DNA from: Paratractidigestivibacter sp963640745
GTDB taxonomy: Bacteria; Actinomycetota; Coriobacteriia; Coriobacteriales; Atopobiaceae
NCBI GenBank assembly: GCA_963640745.1
Contig: CAVIBB010000090.1
Coordinates: 1-8,858, forward strand
Direction: 5' to 3'
Length of the DNA: 8,858 nucleotides
The notes under the pieces: generated by a model
Databases searched by the model: none
Told to the model about the DNA's origin: nothing
The model's input: the letters and a program-made list of their open reading frames with translations, nothing else
Position numbers and translations under genes: made by a program
Shown: piece after piece, positions 1 through 5,338 of the stretch
How positions within the stretch are numbered: position 1 is the first letter of the stretch
Layout of the letters: the number at the start of each line of letters is the position of its first letter

Positions 1-61
1 GTAAACAAACCGCTGCTAGACGTATCGTTTTACTTTCAGATTCCTGTAAGGGTGTGCGAAA

Positions 62-101
62 CGCGGCGATTCAGGCTCGGCGAACGGCGTAAATCGCCGC
101 G
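62..101. repeat. Perfect 10-bp inverted repeat (hairpin)
   Basis: CGCGGCGATT at 62-71 is the exact reverse complement of AATCGCCGCG at 92-101, with a 20-nt loop between. No T-run follows on the + strand, so this is not a standard intrinsic terminator. It may be a leader hairpin or a protein-binding site; the role is unknown. Confidence 0.7.
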
Positions 102-270
102 CAAGCGGTGGTTTGAGCGCCCACTTCTAGTGGCTCAGCGCGCGAGATTCACCTTCTCGTCGGCTTTCTCTGTCGAAAACCAGGAGTCCAGGTTCTTCTC
201 CTTGCCCCGGACGGGAAACGGCGGCGAAACCCGCGCGGGCTACGGTTGTCGCGTAACTCACGGCAAGAAG

Positions 271-275
271 AAAGG
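271..275 (+). promoter_or_regulatory. Ribosome binding site that decides the transporter start
   Basis: AAAGG within AAGAAGAAAGG lies 9 nt upstream of ATG 285, favouring this start over the upstream in-frame TTG at 246. The purine tract 262-272 can pair with 193-206 (see findings), so access to this site may be structure-dependent. Confidence 0.6.
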
Positions 276-284
276 CCCGCCTGC

Positions 285-1055
285 ATGCTCGGCTCCGTAC
301 CCGACCTCAAGCTCCTGCTTATCCTGTGCCCGCTCGTTTTCCTCGGCAGCTTCGTCGACGCCATCGGCGGGGGCGGCGGCCTCATCACCTTGCCGGCGTA
401 CCTGCTTGTCGGGCTTCCCGCGCATCTCGCCATCGGGACGAACAAGCTCTCGTCCACCATCGGAACGGCCTTCTCGACCGGTCGTTTCATTCGCAACGGT
501 TACGTCGCCTGGTCGCTCGCCCTTCCCGCCGTCGTCTGCTCGCTGGCGGCGTCCGTTTTGGGCGCGCATCTCTCACTGCTTCTCGATGAGGGGCTGTTCC
601 GCTGGATCCTCATCGTCGCGCTTCCTGTCGTCGCCTTCGTCTCGCTGCGCAAAAAGACCCTGCGCGACGAGACCGGCGACATGCCCCGCGGGCGCCGTCT
701 TGCTGTGGTCTGCGCGGTCGCCGCGCTTTGCGGCTGCTATGACGGGTTTTACGGGCCCGGCACCGGCACCTTCCTCATCCTCGGCTTCTCGGCGCTTGCC
801 CGACTCGGCGCGCGCGACAGCGCCGGGCTCACCAAGTGCGCGAACCTCGCGAGCAACGTGGCCGGCTTCGCCTCGTTTGCCCTTGCGGGTCAGTCGTGGT
901 ATCTGCTCGGCTTGATCGCGTCGGTTTTCTCCGTCGCGGGTCATTACATCGGGGCAGGCATGGTGGTCAAGAACGGCTCGAAGGTCGTTCGGCCCATCAT
1001 TATCTTTGTGCTCGTCGTTCTCTTTGCCAAAGTCGGCAGCGAACTCATCGTTTAA
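285..1055 (+). CDS. TauE/SafE-family (TSUP, YfcA-like) membrane transporter
   Basis: Multi-pass inner-membrane protein of 256 aa, normal length for the TSUP family (Pfam TauE/SafE), whose members are thought to move sulfite, sulfoacetate or other small organic anions; the substrate cannot be read from sequence. The family's two half-repeats are visible: an N-terminal glycine-rich motif GSFVDAIGGGGGLITLP (residues 21-37) followed by GTNKLSS (51-57), and a second-half motif DGFYGPGTGTF (153-163) followed by KCANLASNVAGF (184-195). Hydrophobic segments lie near residues 8-30, 34-52, 76-100, 105-120, 138-152, 159-174, 190-212, 213-228 and 235-252. I chose ATG 285 because an SD-like AAAGG (271-275) sits 9 nt before it and the protein then begins just ahead of the first membrane segment. 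A TTG at 246 in frame would add 13 polar residues and lacks an SD. The gene is probably monocistronic, as a 442-bp gap follows. Confidence 0.9.
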   Translation: MLGSVPDLKLLLILCPLVFLGSFVDAIGGGGGLITLPAYLLVGLPAHLAIGTNKLSSTIGTAFSTGRFIRNGYVAWSLALPAVVCSLAASVLGAHLSLLLDEGLFRWILIVALPVVAFVSLRKKTLRDETGDMPRGRRLAVVCAVAALCGCYDGFYGPGTGTFLILGFSALARLGARDSAGLTKCANLASNVAGFASFALAGQSWYLLGLIASVFSVAGHYIGAGMVVKNGSKVVRPIIIFVLVVLFAKVGSELIV

Positions 1056-1069
1056 CGGCTAAGCCCTCG

Positions 1070-1124
1070 ACTCGCTGTCCCTGCGGCTTGGTGATTGAGT
1101 CGTGAAATCGTTTTCACAGCGAGT
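1070..1124 (+). repeat. Overlapping inverted repeats downstream of the transporter gene
   Basis: ACTCGCTG (1070-1077) is complementary to CAGCGAGT (1117-1124), while CGACTC (1068-1073) is complementary to GAGTCG (1097-1102); the two stems share bases and are mutually exclusive. Between them GTGAAA (1102-1107) pairs with TTTCAC (1112-1117) around a 4-nt loop. No T-run follows, so a terminator role is only a weak possibility; it may protect the 3' end of the transporter mRNA. Confidence 0.45.
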
Positions 1125-1126
1125 TT

Positions 1127-1313
1127 ATCGGCGATTCCGGCTGCCGAATTGGCGCATGCCCGAGATATCCCACTTTAAAATTGAATTCGCCGAGTATCCG
1201 GGCGTGCTCAACAGGCAAAACGCGACGATTTTGGGCCTCGCTACTCGGCATTTCCAATTTTAAAATGGGATATCTCGGCCATGCGCCATTTTGAGGTGCC
1301 GGCAGGCGCCGAT
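1127..1313. repeat. Long imperfect palindrome (candidate intergenic repeat element)
   Basis: The core arms 1150-1196 and 1242-1288 are reverse complements over 47 positions with 6 mismatches and no gaps, separated by a 45-bp spacer. Runs such as CCGAGATATCCCA, TTTAAAATTG and GCCGAGTA are exactly mirrored. The symmetry continues outward with gaps: CCGGC (1137-1141) mirrors GCCGG (1298-1302), and ATCGGCG (1127-1133) mirrors CGCCGAT (1307-1313), all about a common centre near 1219-1220. The spacer has its own small inverted repeat, CAAAA (1216-1220) with TTTTG (1229-1233). I see no coding frame and no clear target-site duplication. It resembles a palindromic non-autonomous repeat (MITE or REP-like), or a very stable RNA hairpin between transcription units. 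Copies elsewhere cannot be judged from this window. Confidence 0.8.
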
Positions 1314-1416
1314 TGAACCGTTCATTGGCCCCGTTTGACCCGTATGAGGGACGGGTGGACTGCCGCGAGCGGGCCGCGCCGCGCGAATGCGATTCGTTTT
1401 GCTTCGTCCCGTAAGC

Positions 1417-1448
1417 TTGCAGCGCCTTTTCCGAAGCTCAGCTACAAT
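1417..1448 (+). promoter_or_regulatory. Candidate promoter for the priA-def-fmt-rsmB cluster
   Basis: A good -10 hexamer TACAAT lies at 1443-1448, in the context GCTACAATCG. The best -35 candidate is TTGCAG at 1417-1422, but the 20-bp spacing is longer than the usual 16-18, so the -35 assignment is uncertain. Transcription would begin near 1455, giving a leader of roughly 40 nt before the priA ATG. Confidence 0.45.
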
Positions 1449-1480
1449 CGAATACTGCAAAAAGTCCGATTCCGCCGGCG

Positions 1481-1489
1481 AAGGAGGGG
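1481..1489 (+). promoter_or_regulatory. Strong Shine-Dalgarno site fixing the priA start
   Basis: AAGGAGGGG sits 8 nt before ATG 1498. It is the best SD in the window and selects this ATG over the in-frame ATG at 1387, whose extra residues would be encoded by promoter and leader DNA. Confidence 0.85.
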
Positions 1490-1497
1490 AAGCCTGC

Positions 1498-3804
1498 ATG
1501 ACATACGTCAGCGTCGTGCTCGACATCCCCACCCGGGCGCTCGACGGAGCCTTCGATTACGCCTTGCCGCCCGAGCTTGCCGAATCGGTCCGCGTGGGCT
1601 CGACGGCGCTGGTGCCGCTGGGAAACCGGCAGGTCGTCGGCTACGTGATCGCCGTCTCCCAGGCGGCGCCCGACGGCATCGACCCCGCAAAGATCAAGCC
1701 GGTTATCCAGTCGCTCGCAGCCCCGGCCTTCGATGAGGGCGCGGCCGCGGTGGCCCAGTGGATGGCGCGCGAGTACGCGTGCCCGCTCGCCGACGCCGTC
1801 CGGCCGTTCCTTGCCCCAGGCCAGAAGGTCAAGGTCGTGCGCGATGCCCCCGGCGAGCCGTGGCGCCTCGTCTCCGAGTCCGCCGGCGCCGTCGACGAGC
1901 GATGGGTCGGGCTCACCCCCGAGGCCGCGGATTTCGAGCCCCGCCGCAACGCCCCGCGCCAGCGAGCCGTCCTTGAAGCCCTCGCCGCCGGCCCGCAACG
2001 CATAGCCGAGCTCGCGGCCACGATCCCCGGCGCCGCTTCCGCGGTGACCGCGCTCGAGAAGCGCGGCGTCGTCTCGGTCTGGTCGCGACGCCATGTGCGC
2101 GGCGGGGCCGAGGGCACGTCGCTCTCCTCGGCGGCCGCTCCTCGACCTGAGCAATTAACCGCAGGTCAGCAGGCTGCTTTGTCCGCTATCGACGCCGCGC
2201 GCGAGGCGGGCCGCGGCGACGTCGTGCTCGTTGACGGCGTTACCGGCTCCGGCAAGACCGAGGTCTATCTCGACGCCATCGAGCATGCGCTGGCCGCCGG
2301 CCGCGGCGCCCTCGTTCTCGTGCCCGAGATCAGCCTGACCGCCCAGACCGTCGGACGTTTCCGCAGCCGCTTCGGCGACGACGTGGCCGTTCTCCACTCA
2401 CGCCTCTCCACGGGCGAGCGATTCGACCAGTGGGACCTCGTGCGCCAAGGCAAGGCCCATGTGGTCGTCGGCGCCCGCTCGGCGCTCTTTGCTCCGCTGG
2501 CAGACCCCGGCCTCATCATCATCGACGAGGAACACGAGGCGTCTTACAAGCAGGACAAGAACCCCCGCTACCATGCCCGCGAGGTCGCCGCGCGTATGGC
2601 CCGCGAGCGCGGGTGCGCTCTGGTGCTCGGCTCGGCGACCCCGTCGCTCGAGGCGCTCGGTCGCTGCCGAGACGGCGCTTACCGCGGCGTCGCCTGGACC
2701 CGCGTGAGCATGCCCGAGCGTCCCGGCTCGTCCCGTCTGCCCGAGGTCCGTGTCATCGACATGGCCGAGCAGTTCCGCGGCGGCGGACGTTCCGTCTTCT
2801 CGGCGCCTCTCGCCGACGCCCTGCGCGAGACGGCCGCCCGCGGCGAGAAGGCCGTCCTCATGCTCAACCGCCGCGGCTTCGCGAACTTCCTCATGTGCCG
2901 CGAGTGCGGCTGCGTCCCGGAGTGCCCTCACTGCAGCTGCGCCCTGACCTACCACGAGCGAGGCCACTCGCTCGTGTGCCACACGTGCGGCCGCGCCTGG
3001 CCCGTTCGCGCCTACCCCGACCCGAGCTGCTCCTGCCCCAACTGCGGCAGCCGCTACATGGGCGCCTACGGCGTGGGCACGCAGCGCGTCGAGGACGAGC
3101 TGCGCATGATCTTGCCCGAGGGCGTCGAGGTCATCCGCATGGACGCGGACACGACGCGTACCAAGGGCGCGCACCAGAAGCTGCTCGAGGCGTTCGACGC
3201 CGCCGAGTCCGCGGTTCTCGTGGGGACGCAGATGATCGCCAAAGGCCTCGACTTCCCCGAGGTCACGCTCGTCGGCGTCATCAATGCCGATACCATGCTC
3301 AAGCTGCCCGACTTCCGCGCGGCCGAGCGCACCTACGACCTGCTCGAGCAGGTGGCGGGCCGCGCTGGCAGGGGAGAGAGGCCCGGCAAGGTGTTGGTCC
3401 AGACCTATTGGGCGAGCCACCCGGCCATGCAGGCGGTGGAGCGCCACGACCGCGATCTTTTCCTCGCGTCCGAGCTCGCCGAACGCGGGGAGGCGGGCTA
3501 CCCGCCTTTCTCGCGCCTGGGCAACATCGTGCTCTGGGGCCGGTCGGACGCCGACACGCGCGCGGCCTCGAGCAAACTGGCGGCCTGTATCCGTGATGCC
3601 GTGGCGGGGGAGGCCGGCTGGGAGGTCCTCGGGCCCTCGGACTGCGTCAAGGCGCGCGCGAAGGACTTCTTCCGGCGCCACGTAATGGTGAAGGCCCCCG
3701 CCGACGCGGACCTCGGCGCGGTGCTCGGGGCCGCCGCCGCGTCGCTCAACCCGCCCAAAGGCATTAACATGTCTGTGGACATAGACGCCTACGACATGAT
3801 GTGA
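1498..3804 (+). CDS. priA: Primosomal protein N' / replication restart helicase PriA
   Basis: 3'-to-5' superfamily 2 DNA helicase that recognises stalled forks and D-loops and starts reloading of the replicative helicase. At 768 aa it is slightly longer than E. coli PriA (732). The N-terminal fork-binding domain opens with the typical V-x-L-D-I-P...LDGAFDYALP (residues about 6-24). The helicase core shows Walker A GVTGSGKTE (247-255, Lys253), the DEEH box (343-346), GSATPS in motif III, and GTQMIAKGLDFPEVTLVG and QVAGRAGRGERPG in the C-terminal lobe. The zinc-binding insert carries the expected four cysteine pairs: C467/C470, C476/C479, C494/C497, C513/C516. The last gap, 497 to 513, is about six residues longer than in the E. 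coli protein. All ATPase motifs are present, so the enzyme should be active. It is first in the cluster, with a 52-nt gap to def. A long antisense open frame here is a product of the GC-rich codon pattern. Confidence 0.97.
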   Translation: MTYVSVVLDIPTRALDGAFDYALPPELAESVRVGSTALVPLGNRQVVGYVIAVSQAAPDGIDPAKIKPVIQSLAAPAFDEGAAAVAQWMAREYACPLADAVRPFLAPGQKVKVVRDAPGEPWRLVSESAGAVDERWVGLTPEAADFEPRRNAPRQRAVLEALAAGPQRIAELAATIPGAASAVTALEKRGVVSVWSRRHVRGGAEGTSLSSAAAPRPEQLTAGQQAALSAIDAAREAGRGDVVLVDGVTGSGKTEVYLDAIEHALAAGRGALVLVPEISLTAQTVGRFRSRFGDDVAVLHSRLSTGERFDQWDLVRQGKAHVVVGARSALFAPLADPGLIIIDEEHEASYKQDKNPRYHAREVAARMARERGCALVLGSATPSLEALGRCRDGAYRGVAWTRVSMPERPGSSRLPEVRVIDMAEQFRGGGRSVFSAPLADALRETAARGEKAVLMLNRRGFANFLMCRECGCVPECPHCSCALTYHERGHSLVCHTCGRAWPVRAYPDPSCSCPNCGSRYMGAYGVGTQRVEDELRMILPEGVEVIRMDADTTRTKGAHQKLLEAFDAAESAVLVGTQMIAKGLDFPEVTLVGVINADTMLKLPDFRAAERTYDLLEQVAGRAGRGERPGKVLVQTYWASHPAMQAVERHDRDLFLASELAERGEAGYPPFSRLGNIVLWGRSDADTRAASSKLAACIRDAVAGEAGWEVLGPSDCVKARAKDFFRRHVMVKAPADADLGAVLGAAAASLNPPKGINMSVDIDAYDMM

Positions 3805-3810
3805 CGATGC

Positions 3811-3827
3811 GAGGGGGCAGCCCCTTC
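3811..3827 (+). terminator. Short GC-rich hairpin between priA and def (possible attenuator)
   Basis: GAGGGGG (3811-3817) can pair with CCCCTTC (3821-3827) around a 3-nt loop: 7 pairs including one G-T wobble. It is followed by GTATCATTTTG, which is only moderately T-rich. It could act as a weak terminator or processing site that lowers transcription into def, or simply as a spacer; it is not strong enough to separate the operon. Confidence 0.35.
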
Positions 3828-3856
3828 GTATCATTTTGTAAAGAAAGGAGACCTGT

Positions 3857-4408
3857 ATGGGCCTTTTGGACGATATCGTTCTCTCGCCGAACGAGGCGCT
3901 CACCTCCGAGTGCGCGCCCGTCGAGACCATCGACCGCGACATCAAGAAGCTCGCCGACCGCATGCTCAAGATCATGTACGCCGCCGAGGGCTGCGGTCTC
4001 GCCGCGCCGCAGGTCGGCGTGCTTAAGCAGCTCGTCGTCATCGACTGCGACTACGAGGGCAAGGGCAGCAAGAAGAACCCCTACGTGCTCATCAACCCCG
4101 TCATCGTGACCGCCGACGGCGCCGAGCGCGACTTCGAGGAGGGCTGCCTTTCCTTCCCGGGGATCCACGTCACCGTGACGCGCCCCTCCCACGTTGTCGT
4201 GCAGGCTTACGACCTCAACGGCGACCTCATGCAGTATGAGGCCGAGGGCAACCTCATGGCCGTCTGTCTGCAGCACGAGATCGACCATCTCCACGGCGTC
4301 ACCATGGTGGACCACCTCTCGCCGATCAAGCGCGCCGAGGCCATGCGCGCCTACGACGAGGCCGTCGCCGCGGGCGCCATGCCCGGCGAGACCGAGGTCG
4401 AGGACTAG
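3857..4408 (+). CDS. def: Peptide deformylase
   Basis: Metallo-hydrolase that removes the formyl group from the N-terminal methionine of new proteins, acting in the cytoplasm at the ribosome exit. The protein is 183 aa, typical length. All three family motifs are intact: motif 1 GCGLAAPQVG (residues 45-54), motif 2 EGCLSFPG (95-102, metal ligand Cys97) and motif 3 QHEIDHLHG (139-147; ligands His140 and His144, catalytic Glu141). Motif 2 reads SFPG where SVPG is common, a conservative variant. Start ATG 3857 is supported by SD AAAGGAG (3844-3850) 6 nt upstream and by the usual opening DIVLSPNEAL. The C-terminal tail after about residue 165 is acidic and probably flexible. The next gene, fmt, starts 9 nt after the stop, the classic def-fmt pair. 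Confidence 0.97.
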   Translation: MGLLDDIVLSPNEALTSECAPVETIDRDIKKLADRMLKIMYAAEGCGLAAPQVGVLKQLVVIDCDYEGKGSKKNPYVLINPVIVTADGAERDFEEGCLSFPGIHVTVTRPSHVVVQAYDLNGDLMQYEAEGNLMAVCLQHEIDHLHGVTMVDHLSPIKRAEAMRAYDEAVAAGAMPGETEVED

Positions 4409-4417
4409 GGGGCGGCC

Positions 4418-5338
4418 ATGCGCGTCGTATTCATGGGGACGCCGGAGTTCGCCGTCCCTTCTCTGCAGGCGCTTGTCGACGCCGGCCACGAGGTCTCGCT
4501 CGTCTTCACGCGCCCGGACGCCGTGCGCGGCCGCGGCAAGAAGCTCATGCCCTCCCCGGTTAAACAGAAGGCCGCGGAGCTCGGCGTTCCCGTTTTCGAG
4601 ACGAACCGCATGACCGACGATGCCAAGGCCGCGCTTGCCGAGGCCGCGCCTGACGTCATGTGCGTGGTCGCCTTCGGCTGCATCCTGCCCGACGACGTGC
4701 TCGAGATGGCGCCGCTGGGCGCCGTCAACGTCCACGCGTCGCTTCTTCCGCGGTGGCGCGGTGCCGCCCCCATCCAGCGCGCCATCCTCGCGGGCGATGC
4801 CGAGACGGGCGTCTCCATCATGCGCGTCGCCCATGACCTCGACGCGGGCGCCTGGTGCGCGCAGGTGAGCTGCCCGGTTGACGAGAAGAGCTGCGCGGAG
4901 CTTATCGCCGAGCTTGCCGAGGCGGGCGCGAAGGCGTTGGTAGACGCTTTGCCCGCGCTTGCCGACGGAACGGCCGAGTGGCATGAGCAGGACCCGGCGG
5001 GCGTGACCGTCGCAGCCAAGGTCCGCAAGGACGAGATGCGCCTCGACCCCGAGGACGGCGTGCGTGCAAACGCCCTTCGCGTTCAGGCCTCGAGCGACAC
5101 GGCGCCCGCGCGCCTTGTGGTCGCGGGCAAGGGCGTCCGGGCGATGACGGCCCGCGCTTGCGACGATTCGCAGGTCGACCAGGGTGTCGTCGAGGTGCGC
5201 AAGAAGCAGGTTCTGCTCGGCTGCGCCGACGGTGCGCTTGAGCTCGTCTCCGTCAAGCCCGACGGCAAGAAGGAGATGCCGGCGCCCGCATGGGCGGCCG
5301 GCCTTCGCGGTGACCTGAGCTGGGAGCGTGTCTCGTGA
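4418..5338 (+). CDS. fmt: Methionyl-tRNA formyltransferase
   Basis: Transfers a formyl group from 10-formyl-tetrahydrofolate to initiator Met-tRNA. The protein is 306 aa, normal length. The N-terminal formyltransferase domain starts with RVVFMGTPEFAVPSL (residues 2-16) and has RPDAVRGRGKKL (32-43). The active-site segment VNVHASLLPRWRGAAPIQ (103-120) holds Asn104 and His106, and Asp142 in HDLDAG matches the third catalytic residue. The C-terminal tRNA-contact domain (about 205-306) is recognisable mainly by position and by AAKVRKDEMRLDPEDG; it lacks the usual proline/tryptophan-rich NPWPG-type motif, having VQASSDTAPARL instead. An SD-like AGGGGG (4407-4412) overlaps the def stop codon, so translation is likely coupled. 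The stop codon overlaps the rsmB start by 4 nt. Confidence 0.96.
   Translation: MRVVFMGTPEFAVPSLQALVDAGHEVSLVFTRPDAVRGRGKKLMPSPVKQKAAELGVPVFETNRMTDDAKAALAEAAPDVMCVVAFGCILPDDVLEMAPLGAVNVHASLLPRWRGAAPIQRAILAGDAETGVSIMRVAHDLDAGAWCAQVSCPVDEKSCAELIAELAEAGAKALVDALPALADGTAEWHEQDPAGVTVAAKVRKDEMRLDPEDGVRANALRVQASSDTAPARLVVAGKGVRAMTARACDDSQVDQGVVEVRKKQVLLGCADGALELVSVKPDGKKEMPAPAWAAGLRGDLSWERVS

Larger units (their letters stand above)
1..284. other. Gene-free 5' region with several inverted repeats (leader of the TSUP transporter gene)
   Basis: No convincing coding region lies here; the open frame that starts at 52 and runs to 915 is out of frame with the real transporter gene and has an arginine/serine/proline-rich shadow composition. 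The stretch holds a perfect 10-bp inverted repeat (62-71 with 92-101, 20-nt loop), a small hairpin CCAC/GTGG at 121-133, a 5-bp stem 143-147/155-159 and a 10-bp palindrome CCCGCGCGGG at 230-239. I recognise no riboswitch, tRNA or T-box. No good -35/-10 pair is visible, so the promoter may lie left of the window. The structure density suggests a transcribed leader, but that is inference. Confidence 0.5.
1056..1497. other. 442-bp intergenic region with palindromic element and priA promoter
   Basis: No supported gene. From left to right it holds: a set of overlapping short inverted repeats just after the transporter stop (1068-1124), a long imperfect palindrome (about 1127-1313), a GC-rich stretch with small hairpins (CCCGT 1339-1343 with ACGGG 1351-1355; CGAAT 1384-1388 with ATTCG 1392-1396 followed by TTTT), and a candidate promoter plus SD for priA. 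Frames reading into priA from 1387 lack an SD and end in the same frame as priA, so they only extend it. Confidence 0.7.

Noticed and set aside
62..101. Intrinsic terminator of an upstream gene
   Set aside because: The hairpin is strong but no T-run follows on either strand.
246..284. TTG at 246 as start of the transporter
   Set aside because: It adds 13 polar residues and has no SD; ATG 285 has a spaced AAAGG and begins at the family's usual point.
52..915. 287-codon + strand frame overlapping the transporter gene
   Set aside because: Ser/Arg/Pro/Ala-rich translation without motifs; the other frame gives a clear TSUP transporter.
1150..1288. Palindrome as an insertion sequence with a transposase
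   Set aside because: The 45-bp spacer cannot encode a transposase, and no target-site duplication is seen; only a non-autonomous element is possible.
1387..1497. ATG 1387 as an earlier priA start
   Set aside because: It would put the candidate promoter and SD inside the gene; ATG 1498 has a near-perfect SD and gives the usual PriA N-terminus.
2398..4041. 547-codon open frame on the minus strand, antisense to priA and def
   Set aside because: Composition is Ala/Arg/Gly/His/Val-rich with no recognisable motif, it spans two genes with complete conserved motifs on the other strand, and such frames arise from strong G/C third-position bias.
3764..4984. 406-codon minus-strand frame across def and fmt
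   Set aside because: Same shadow effect: low-complexity Gly/Ala/His/Val/Asp composition, no SD logic, and it covers two certain genes.
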